Of a DNA stretch of 64,000 bases, positions 54,089 to 64,000 are shown in pieces. The position numbers and the translations under genes were made by a program. Source of the DNA: Achatina immaculata (lineage: Eukaryota; Mollusca; Gastropoda; Stylommatophora; Achatinidae); NCBI GenBank assembly GCA_009760885.1, contig CM019693.1:49263269-49327268 (forward strand), written 5' to 3'. Every line of letters begins with the position of its first letter. Position 1 is the first letter of the stretch. Under the pieces are notes generated by a model. The model was given only the letters and a program-made list of their open reading frames with translations. It made no database searches and was not told the DNA's origin.

Positions 54089-57000
54089 TGCCGACTCTTG
54101 TTTCAGTCTCCTGGACTTGGCGCCATTGTGTCCAGTCTTGCTGACTTGATGCCATTTGTTTCAGTCTCATGGACTTGATGCTACTGGGTTCAGTCTGGGG
54201 TACTTAACACCATTGGGTTTGTTCTGTCTGACTTGACACCAGAGGGTTGAGTCTGGCTGACTTTATGCCAGTGGGTTCTGTCTCGTGGACTTGACTCAGT
54301 TGTGCTCAGTTCAGTGGACTTGATGACAGTGGGTTTGGTGTCGCAGACTTAGCACTGTGGAGTTGAGTTTGGTGGGCATGATGTTTCTGCTTTCTATCTC
54401 ATGATCTTGACGCCTCTTGTTTCAGTCTCCTGGACTTGGCGACATTGTGTCCAGTCTTGCTGACTTGATGCCATTTGTTTCAGTCTCATGGACTTGATGC
54501 TACTGGGTTCAGTCTGGGGTACTTAACACCATTGGGTTTGTTATGGCTGACTTGACACCAGAGGGTTGAGTCTGGCTGACTTTATGCCAGTGGGTTTTGT
54601 CTCGTGGACTTGACTCAGTTGTGCTCAGTTCAGTGGACTTGACGACAGTGGGTTTGGTCTTGCAGACTTAGCATGGTGGAGTTGAGTTTGGTGGGCATGA
54701 CATGTCTGCTTTCTATCTCATGATCTTGACGCCTCTTGTTTCAGTCTCCTGGACTTGGCGACATTGTGTCCAGTCTTGCTGACTTGATGCCATTTGTTTC
54801 AGTCTCATGGACTTTATGCTACTGAGTTCAGTCTGGGGTACTTAACACCATTGGGTTTGTTATGGCTGACTTGACACCAGAGGGTTGAGTCTGTCTGACT
54901 TTATACCAGTGGGTTCTGTCTCGTGGACTTGACTCAGTTGTGCTCAGTTCAGTGGACTTGACGACAGTGGGTTTGGTCTTGCAGACTTAGCATGGTGGAG
55001 TTGAGTTTGGTGGGCATGACATGTCTGCTTTCTATCTCATGATCTTGACGCCTCTTGTTTCAGTCTCCTGGACTTGGCGACATTGTGTCCAGTCTTGCTG
55101 ACTTGATGCCATTTGTTTCAGTCTCATGGACTTGATGCTACTGGGTTCAGTCTGGGGTACTTAACACCATTGGGTTTGTTATGGCTGACTTGACACCAGA
55201 GGGTTGAGTCTGGCTGACTTTATACCAGTGGGTTCTGTCTCGTGGACTTGACTCAGTTGTGCTCAGTTCAGTGGACTTGACGACAGTGGGTTTGGTCTTG
55301 CAGACTTAGCATGGTGGAGTTGAGTTTGGTGGGCATGACATGTCTGCTTTCTATCTCATGATCTTGACCCTCTTGTTTCAGTCTCCTGACTTGGCGACAT
55401 TGTGTCCAGTCTTGCTGACTTGATGCCATTTGTTTCAGTCTCATGGACTTGATGCTACTGGGTTCAGTCTGCGGTACTTAACACCATTGGGTTTGTTATG
55501 GCTGACTTGACACCAGAGGGTTGAGTCTGGCTGACTTTATGCCAGTGGGTTCTGTCTCATGGACTTGACTCAGTTGTGCTCAGTTCAGTGGACTTGACGA
55601 CAGTGGGTTTGGTCTTGCAGACTTAGCATGGTGGAGTTGAGTTTGGTGGGCATGACATGTCTGCTTTCTATCTCATGATCTTGACGCCTCTTGTTTCAGT
55701 CTCCTGGACTTGGCGACATTGTGTCCAGTCTTGCTGCCTTGATGCCATTTGTTTCAGTCTCATGGACTTGATGCTACTGGGTTCAGTCTGGGGTACTTAA
55801 CACCATTGGGTTTGTTATGGCTGACTTGACACCAGAGGGTTGAGTCTGGCTGACTTTATGCCAGTGGGTTTTGTCTCGTGGACTTGACTCAGTTGTGCTC
55901 AGTTCATTGGACTTGACGACAGTGGGTTTGGTCTTGCAGACTTAGCATGGTGGAGTTGAGTTTGGTGGGCATGACATGTCTGCTTTCTATCTCATGATCT
56001 TGACGCCTCTTGTTTCAGTCTCCTGGACTTGGCGACATTGTGTCCAGTCTTGCTGACTTGATGCCATTTGTTTCAGTCTCATGGACTTGATGCTACTGGG
56101 TTCAGTCTGGGGTACTTAACACCATTGGGTTTGTTATGGCTGACTTGACACCAGAGGGTTGAGTCTGGCTGACTTTATACCAGTGGGTTCTGTCTCGTGG
56201 ACTTGACTCAGTTGTGCTCAGTTCAGTGGACTTGACGACAGTGGGTTTGGTCTTGCAGACTTAGCATGGTGGAGTTGAGTTTGGTGGGCATGACATGTCT
56301 GCTTTCTATCTCATGATCTTGACGCCTCTTGTTTCAGTCTCCTGGACTTGGCGACATTGTGTCCAGTCTTGCTGACTTGATGCCATTTGTTTCAGTCTCA
56401 TGGACTTGATGCTACTGGGTTCAGTCTGGGGTACTTAACACCATTGGGTTTGTTATGGCTGACTTGACACCAGAGGGTTGAGTCTGTCTGACTTTATGCC
56501 AGTTGGTTCTGTCTCGTGGACTTGACTCAGTTGTGCTCAGTTCAGTGGACTTGACGACAGTGGGCTTGGTCTTGCAGACTTAGCATGGTGGAGTTGAGTT
56601 TGGTGGGCATGACATGTCTGCTTTCTATCTCATGATCTTGACGCCTCTTGTTTCAGTCTCCTGGACTTGGCGACATTGTGTCCAGTCTTGCTGACTTGAT
56701 GCCATTTGTTTCAGTCTCATGGACTTGATGCTACTGGGTTCAGTCTGGGGTGCTTAACACCATTGGGTTTGTTATGGCTGACTTGACACCAGAGGGTTGA
56801 GTCTGGCTGACTTTATAGCAGTGGGTTCTGTCTCGTGGACTTGACTCAGTTGTGCTCAGTTCAGTGGACTTGATGACAGTGGGTTTGGTCTTGCAGACTT
56901 AGCATGGTGGAGTTGAGTTTGGTGGGCATGACATGTCTGCTTTCTATCTCATGATCTTGACGCCTCTTGTTTCAGTCTCCTGGACTTGGCGACATTGTGT

Positions 57001-57520
57001 CCAGTCTTGCTGACTTGATGCCATTTGTTTCAGTCTCATGGACTTGATGCTACTGGGTTCAGTCTGGGGTACTTAACACCATTGGGTTTGTTATGGCTGA
57101 CTTGACACCAGAGGGTTGAGTCTGTCTGACTTTATAGCAGTGGGTTCTGTCTCGTGGACTTGACTCAGTTGTGCTCAGTTCAGTGGACTTGACGACAGTG
57201 GGTTTGGTCTGGCTGACTTGACACCAGAGGGTTGAGTCTGGCTGACTTGACACCAGAGGGTTGAGTCTGCTGACTTTATGCTAGTGGGTTCTGTCTCATG
57301 GACTTGATGCTACTGGTTCAGTCTGGGGTACTTAACACCATTGGGTTTGTTCTGGCTGACTTGACACCAGAGGTTGAGTCTGGCTGACTTTATGCAGTGG
57401 GTTCTGTCTCATGGACTTGACGACAGTGGGTTTGGTCGCAGACTTAGCATGGTGGAGTTGAGTTTGGTGGGCATGACGTTTCTGCTTTCTATCTCATGTC
57501 TTGACGCCTCTTGTTTCAGT
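54089..57520. repeat. Satellite block 1: 319-bp higher-order repeat (11 x 29 bp)
   Basis: CTTGACGCCTCTTG begins successive repeats at 54406, 54725, 55044, 55363 (then 55680 after a 2-bp loss), 55999, 56318, 56637 and 56956, a 319-bp period. Each repeat divides exactly into eleven 29-bp monomers, nearly all beginning CTT and ending in GA or GGA. Monomers within one repeat differ strongly, while the same monomer in successive repeats differs at only a few bases. From about 57205 the order breaks up into rearranged monomers. The left end is the assembly gap, so the true length is unknown. Confidence 0.96.
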
Positions 57521-57905
57521 CTCATGGACTTGACAGCATTGCATTTGATCTTGTGGGCCAGACTTCATCGTGTTCTTTCTCACGTAGTAACACTACTAAC
57601 AACTTAGGTTTGTTCTCGCATGCTAACACTACTACACTCTCCCAATGTGTCTCCACCTTGACGTGGTGGGAGAGCTTGCGTTTCCCAATAGCAGAGCTTT
57701 TCTGGTAGTAGCATAGCTGCTGGTAGCAACCCATGCCAAAAATGTTAGTTGTTGGGAACAGACAAAGAGAGACACTATATTCAAATGCATTAACAGCTCT
57801 AACACTTTGACGGTAACACTAGCATAGTAGCAACTAAACCTAACCTTACCAAATCTTAGCTAATATAATCTAACCTAACATAAAAAAAATCTTGCCTAAA
57901 TTAGG
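57521..57905. repeat. Spacer module M1, first copy
   Basis: Unique-looking sequence joining the satellite to the TAACA array, nearly identical to 60999-61384. It contains TAAC-rich DNA (AACCTAACCTTACC, CTAACCTAACATA) that grades into the array. Short frames on both strands carry no recognised domain. Confidence 0.85.
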
Positions 57906-59470
57906 TAACATAACATAACATAACATAACATAACATAACATAACATAACATAACATAACATAACATAACATAACATAACATAACATAACATAACATAACA
58001 TAACATAACATAACATAACATAACATAACATAACATAACATAACATAACATAACATAACATAACATAACATAACATAACATAACATAACATAACATAACA
58101 TAACATAACATAACATAACATAACATAACATAACATAACATAACATAACATAACATAACATAACATAACATAACATAACATAACATAACATAACATAACA
58201 TAACATAACATAACATAACATAACATAACATAACATAACATAACATAACATAACATAACATAACATAACATAACATAACATAACATAACATAACATAACA
58301 TAACATAACATAACATAACATAACATAACATAACATAACATAACATAACATAACATAACATAACATAACATAACATAACATAACATAACATAACATAACA
58401 TAACATAACATAACATAACATAACATAACATAACATAACATAACATAACATAACATAACATAACATAACATAACATAACATAACATAACATAACATAACA
58501 TAACATAACATAACATAACATAACATAACATAACATAACATAACATAACATAACATAACATAACATAACATAACATAACATAACATAACATAACATAACA
58601 TAACATAACATAACATAACATAACATAACATAACATAACATAACATAACATAACATAACATAACATAACATAACATAACATAACATAACATAACATAACA
58701 TAACATAACATAACATAACATAACATAACATAACATAACATAACATAACATAACATAACATAACATAACATAACATAACATAACATAACATAACATAACA
58801 TAACATAACATAACATAACATAACATAACATAACATAACATAACATAACATAACATAACATAACATAACATAACATAACATAACATAACATAACATAACA
58901 TAACATAACATAACATAACATAACATAACATAACATAACATAACATAACATAACATAACATAACATAACATAACATAACATAACATAACATAACATAACA
59001 TAACATAACATAACATAACATAACATAACATAACATAACATAACATAACATAACATAACATAACATAACATAACATAACATAACATAACATAACATAACA
59101 TAACATAACATAACATAACATAACATAACATAACATAACATAACATAACATAACATAACATAACATAACATAACATAACATAACATAACATAACATAACA
59201 TAACATAACATAACATAACATAACATAACATAACATAACATAACATAACATAACATAACATAACATAACATAACATAACATAACATAACATAACATAACA
59301 TAACATAACATAACATAACATAACATAACATAACATAACATAACATAACATAACATAACATAACATAACATAACATAACATAACATAACATAACATAACA
59401 TAACATAACATAACATAACATAACATAACATAACATAACATAACATAACATAACATAACATAACATAACA
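57906..59470. repeat. Perfect (TAACA)313 pentanucleotide array
   Basis: 1565 bp without a single interruption: 313 copies of TAACA (TTATG/TGTTA on the other strand). The homologous place in the second module has four copies (61385-61404). Minus-strand frames of over 500 codons (MLCYV repeated) arise because the unit has no stop in any minus frame. True copy number may differ if the array was collapsed or extended in assembly. Confidence 0.98.
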
Positions 59471-60272
59471 TAATTATCTATCCTAACAGCCCTAGCATAA
59501 TATTGCCTAATATCATCTTAACTAACCTAATGTATCTTTCAACTTCACATTTTGCTTTTCATTTTATGTAATTGCCCTTCTACTTTTCCTATTTAATTAT
59601 TACTTTAACCTCATCTTTTTAGCTTACCTTGAGTTTCCCATTTTAACTGAACATTTTAATCTAACATTTTAGTTTAACACAAAATTCCAGTTAGCATTAC
59701 AACTTAACATTTCAGAGTAACATCTTTTGCTTAACATTTGTGCTTAACATTTTCAATTAAGATATTAGCACAACAGCTTAACATTTCAGATTAACGTTTT
59801 TCACCAGAATTTTAACTTGTCATTTTAAATCAACATTTTAGCTTAAAATATGAATGTAATATTTCAGTTTTATATTTTTAAATCAGCATTTTATCTTAGA
59901 AAAAAATTGTAATTTAACATTATAGCTTCACAGTTTAACATATTTACTTCAGAATTCAACATATTTACTTCACATTTTAAATTAACACTTTAACTTTACA
60001 ATTTGCCTCAACAGGCAGTATTTATCTTAACACATTAACTTCAAATTTTAGCATAATATTTTTAATTTAACAATTGAAACTTAGCATTTTAATTAATGTA
60101 ACATTTTATCTTAGCATCATTGTAATTTTAAAAACTTGTAATTTAATATTTTAAGTAAAGATTTTTAATTTAATACTTTAAGTAAACATTTTAAGTTAAA
60201 AACATTTTAACTTAATAAAATTTTAATGAAAAATTTTAATATTTTAAATTGAACAATGTAATTTTAACATTT
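59471..60272. repeat. Spacer module M2, first copy (deleted at right)
   Basis: Very AT-rich, full of AACATTTTA and TTAACATTT-like phrases with irregular 10-25-bp spacing. Matches 61405-62206 closely, then joins satellite DNA at CATTT, lacking the remaining 340 bp seen in the second copy. Confidence 0.85.
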
Positions 60273-60998
60273 GTTTCAGTCTCATGGACTTGATGCTACT
60301 GGGTTCAGTCTGGGGTGCTTAACACCATTGGGTTTGTTATGGCTGACTTGACACCAGAGGGTTGAGTCTGGCTGACTTTATAGCAGTGGGTTCTGTCTCG
60401 TGGACTTGACTCAGTTGTGCTCAGTTCAGTGGACTTGATGACAGTGGGTTTGGTCTTGCAGACTTAGCATGGTGGAGTTGAGTTTGGTGGGCATGACATG
60501 TCTGCTTTCTATCTCATGATCTTGACGCCTCTTGTTTCAGTCTCCTGGACTTGGCGACATTGTGTCCAGTCTTGCTGACTTGATGCCATTTGTTTCAGTC
60601 TCATGGACTTGATGCTACTGGGTTCAGTCTGGGGTACTTAACACCATTGGGTTTGTTATGGCTGACTTGACACCAGAGGGTTGAGTCTGTCTGACTTTAT
60701 AGCAGTGGGTTCTGTCTCGTGGACTTTACTCATTTGTGCTCAGTTCAGTGGACCTGACGACAGTGGATTTGGTCTCGCAGACTTAACACCATGGAGTTGA
60801 GTTTGGTTGGCATGATGTTTCTGCTTTCTATCTCATGGTCTTGATACCTCCTGTTTCAGTGGCTGACTTAATGTCATTGGATTGGTTCTCGAGGACTGTT
60901 CACCAGTGAGCTTGGTACTGTGGACTTTAGGATAGTTGGTTCAGCCTCATGGAGTTTAGTCTTGTGGACTTATTTATTTCATGCTTCTTGATTCGTTC
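60273..60998. repeat. Satellite block 2
   Basis: Starts in mid-monomer, with part of one 319-bp repeat (GGGGTGCTTAAC / TATAGCAG / GATGACAG type) and then one from 60526 of the GGGGTACTT / TCTGTCTG / TATAGCAG type. That is the same pair order as 56637-57275 in block 1. From about 60790 the monomers are strongly diverged and end at module M1. Confidence 0.93.
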
Positions 60999-61384
60999 TC
61001 ATGGACTTGACAGCATTGCATTTGATCTTGTGGGCCAGACTTCATCGTGTTCTTTCTCACGTAGTAACACTACTAACAACTTAGGTTTGTTCTCGCATGC
61101 TAACACTACTAACACTCTCCCAATGTGTCTCCACCTTGACGTGGTGGGAGAGCTTGCGTTTCCCAATAGCAGAGCTTTTCTGGTAGTAGCATAGCTGCTG
61201 GTAGCAACCCATGCCAAAAATGTTAGTTGTTGGGAACAGACAAAGAGAGACACTATATTCAAATGCATTAACAGCTCTAACACTTTGACGGTAACACTAG
61301 CATAGTAGCAACTAAACCTAACCTTACCAAATCTTAGCTAATATAATCTAACCTAACATAAAAAAAAATCTTGCCTAAATTAGG
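60999..61384. repeat. Spacer module M1, second copy
   Basis: Differs from 57521-57905 by a handful of bases, such as ACTAACACTC for ACTACACTC and one extra A in an A run. Confidence 0.85.
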
Positions 61385-61404
61385 TAACATAACATAACAT
61401 AACA
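61385..61404. repeat. (TAACA)4
   Basis: Four pentamers at the same junction that holds 313 in the first module. Confidence 0.95.
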
Positions 61405-62547
61405 TAATTATCTATCCTAACAGCCCTAGCATAATATTGCCTAATATCATCTTAACTAACCTAATGTATCTTTCAACTTCACATTTTGCTTTTCATTTTA
61501 TGTAATTGCCCTTCTACTTTTCCTATTTAATTATTACTTTAACCTCATCTTTTTAGCTTACCTTGAGTTTCCCATTTTAACTGAACATTTTAATCTAACA
61601 TTTTAGTTTAACACAAAATTCCAGTTAGCATTACAACTTAACATTTCAGAGTAACATCTTTTGCTTAACATTTGTGCTTAACATTTTCAATTAAGATATT
61701 AGCACAACAGCTTAACATTTCAGATTAACGTTTTTCACCAGAATTTTAACTTGTCATTTTAAATCAACATTTTAGCTTAAAATATGAATGTAATATTTCA
61801 GTTTTATATTTTTAAATCAGCATTTTATCTTAGAAAAAAATTGTAATTTAACATTATAGCTTCACAGTTTAACATATTTACTTCAGAATTCAACATATTT
61901 ACTTCACATTTTAAATTAACACTTTAACTTTACAATTTGCCTCAACAGGCAGTATTTATCTTAACACATTAACTTCAAATTTTAGCATAATATTTTTAAT
62001 TTAACAATTGAAACTTAGCATTTTAATTAATGTAACATTTTATCTTAGCATCATTGTAATTTTAAAAACTTGTAATTTAATATTTTAAGTAAAGATTTTT
62101 AATTTAATACTTTAAGTAAACATTTTAAGTTAAAAACATTTTAACTTAATAAAATTTTAATGAAAAATTTTAATATTTTAAATTGAACAATGTAATTTTA
62201 ACATTTTACTTAACACGTTGTTTTAACATTATAGCTTTAATTTCCTCTCTGTTTTCCTGCTTTAGTGTATCCTTAGTCTTACTAGTTTAGCTTTCTTCAC
62301 CTCATAACTCTCATATTTAAATTCCATGTTAATTTCCTTTTAACTCTAGCTTTTATCTAACTCTGTAACTTTCTGTTTAACCTTAGTATTTTAAGTTTCA
62401 AAATAACTAAATGTATGAAGATTTCATAAATGCAAAGTTTTTTTAGGAAAAAATAAGTAATGTGATGTTTTTAGACAATAATTGTGTCCTACTTACCATC
62501 GGATTTAATTAACTTAATTTTGCCATGAGAAGCGAGTGCACTAAACT
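61405..62547. repeat. Spacer module M2, second copy (longer)
   Basis: 61405-62206 matches 59471-60272. 62207-62547 continues as AT-rich DNA absent from the first copy, and ends where satellite block 3 starts (CTTGATGCCTCTTG). Confidence 0.85.
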
Positions 62548-64000
62548 CTTGATGCCTCTTGTTTCAGTCTCCTGGACTTGGCGACATTGTGTCCAGTCTT
62601 GCTGACTTGATGCCATTTGTTTCAGTCTCATGGACTTGATGCTACTGGGTTCAGTCTGGGGTGCTTAACACCATTGGGTTTGTTATGGCTGACTTGACAC
62701 CAGAGGGTTGAGTCTGGCTGACTTTATAGCAGTGGGTTCTGTCTCGTGGACTTGACTCAGTTGTGCTCAGTTCAGTGGACTTGATGACAGTGGGTTTGGT
62801 CTTGCAGACTTAGCATGGTGGAGTTGAGTTTGGTGGGCATGACATGTCTGCTTTCTATCTCATGATCTTGACGCCTCTTGTTTCAGTCTCCTGGACTTGG
62901 CGACATTGTGTCCAGTCTTGCTGACTTGATGCCATTTGTTTCAGTCTCATGGACTTGATGCTACTGGGTTCAGTCTGGGGTACTTAACACCATTGGGTTT
63001 GTTATGGCTGACTTGACACCAGAGGGTTGAGTCTGTCTGACTTTATGCCAGTTGGTTCTGTCTCGTGGACTTGACTCAGTTGTGCTCAGTTCAGTGGACT
63101 TGACGACAGTGGGCTTGGTCTTGCAGACTTAGCATGGTGGAGTTGAGTTTGGTGGGCATGACATGTCTGCTTTCTATCTCATGATCTTGACGCCTCTTGT
63201 TTCAGTCTCCTGGACTTGGCGACATTGTGTCCAGTCTTGCTGACTTGATGCCATTTGTTTCAGTCTCATGGACTTGATGCTACTGGGTTCAGTCTGGGGT
63301 GCTTAACACCATTGGGTTTGTTATGGCTGACTTGACACCAGAGGGTTGAGTCTGGCTGACTTTATAGCAGTGGGTTCTGTCTCGTGGACTTGACTCAGTT
63401 GTGCTCAGTTCAGTGGACTTGATGACAGTGGGTTTGGTCTTGCAGACTTAGCATGGTGGAGTTGAGTTTGGTGGGCATGACATGTCTGCTTTCTATCTCA
63501 TGATCTTGACGCCTCTTGTTTCAGTCTCCTGGACTTGGCGACATTGTGTCCAGTCTTGCTGACTTGATGCCATTTGTTTCAGTCTCATGGACTTGATGCT
63601 ACTGGGTTCAGTCTGGGGTACTTAACACCATTGGGTTTGTTATGGCTGACTTGACACCAGAGGGTTGAGTCTGTCTGACTTTATGCCAGTTGGTTCTGTC
63701 TCGTGGACTTGACTCAGTTGTGCTCAGTTCAGTGGACTTGACGACAGTGGGCTTGGTCTTGCAGACTTAGCATGGTGGAGTTGAGTTTGGTGGGCATGAC
63801 ATGTCTGCTTTCTATCTCATGATCTTGACGCCTCTTGTTTCAGTCTCCTGGACTTGGCGACATTGTGTCCAGTCTTGCTGACTTGATGCCATTTGTTTCA
63901 GTCTCATGGACTTGATGCTACTGGGTTCAGTCTGGGGTGCTTAACACCATTGGGTTTGTTATGGCTGACTTGACACCAGAGGGTTGAGTCTGGCTGACTT
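62548..64000. repeat. Satellite block 3: alternating 319-bp repeats, runs off the right edge
   Basis: Repeat starts at 62548, 62867, 63186, 63505 and 63824. Two variants alternate strictly: X (GGGGTGCTT, TATAGCAG, GATGACAG) at 1, 3 and 5; Y (GGGGTACTT, TCTGTCTG, GCCAGTTGG, GGGCTTGG) at 2 and 4. The effective period is therefore 638 bp. Confidence 0.95.

Noticed and set aside
53891..54178. Frames crossing the N run
   Set aside because: Unknown bases were translated as X; no inference is possible across an assembly gap.
54089..57520. CRISPR array
   Set aside because: The repeats are contiguous 29-bp monomers without unique spacers, in eukaryotic DNA with a 319-bp higher-order period.
57906..59470. 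True telomere
   Set aside because: The array is internal, flanked by satellite on both sides, and the unit differs from known animal telomere repeats.
57870..59471. Three minus-strand frames of more than 520 codons (MLCYV repeats)
   Set aside because: They are translations of the perfect TAACA array. A 5-bp unit without stops is open in all three frames; there is no sign of coding.

Overview
This is nuclear DNA of an animal, not of a prokaryote. The window holds spliceosomal-type intron signals, non-LTR retrotransposons of several kinds (RTE-like, CR1/L2-like, and an RNase H-bearing I/Jockey-like element), a Penelope-like element, Tc1/mariner-group transposase remnants, a tRNA-derived SINE and a very high load of tandem repeats. 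This mix suits a marine invertebrate, perhaps a mollusc; that assignment is inference from element types only. A run of exactly 100 N (53989-54088) shows it is an assembled scaffold.

Layout. 1-5.4 kb: a decayed LINE endonuclease, a transposase fragment, then the first copy (DUP1-A) of a composite block of Tc1-like remnant, RTE-like endonuclease, 39/42-bp minisatellite and AT-rich DNA. 5.4-8.3 kb: Penelope-type terminal remnant and a dead RTE reverse transcriptase split by a CR1 3' end. 8.3-13.1 kb: DUP1-B, with a Penelope element inserted in its minisatellite. 13.1-17.7 kb: a Tc1-like transposase split by a 26-bp array, a 42-bp array and an RTE 3' half. 17.7-23.2 kb: DUP2 copy 1, an RNase H LINE remnant carrying a 2.5-kb array of 32-bp units. 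23.3-26.3 kb: 20-bp and 75-bp arrays and an RTE 3' end. 26.4-31.0 kb: a nearly complete CR1/L2-like LINE with esterase-type ORF1 and EN-RT ORF2, lying between two (GA)n stretches. 32.1-33.4 kb: a 44-bp array. 33.8-34.2 kb: a small secreted-looking repeat protein ORF. 34.8-38.1 kb: a DDE transposase split by a CR1 copy whose RT frame is intact. 38.5-41.3 kb: DUP2 copy 2. 41.5-43.2 kb: a gag fragment and a 34-bp array. 45.7-52.1 kb: a possible host gene encoding decapeptide repeats, with a SINE, a Tc1 remnant and arrays in its introns. 54.1-64.0 kb: a satellite built as an 11 x 29 = 319-bp higher-order repeat, interrupted by two copies of a spacer module that carry 313 and 4 copies of TAACA.

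The unifying signal is not a classical gene system. Tandem arrays appear to be born repeatedly inside transposable-element coding sequence: several arrays are made of, or interrupt, recognisable RNase H, reverse transcriptase or transposase codons at collinear positions. The paired duplications catch the same locus with 1 versus about 9, 14 versus about 78, and 4 versus 313 units. No confidently intact host gene is present. The best host candidates are the ORF at 33826-34200 and the exon set beginning at 45743.
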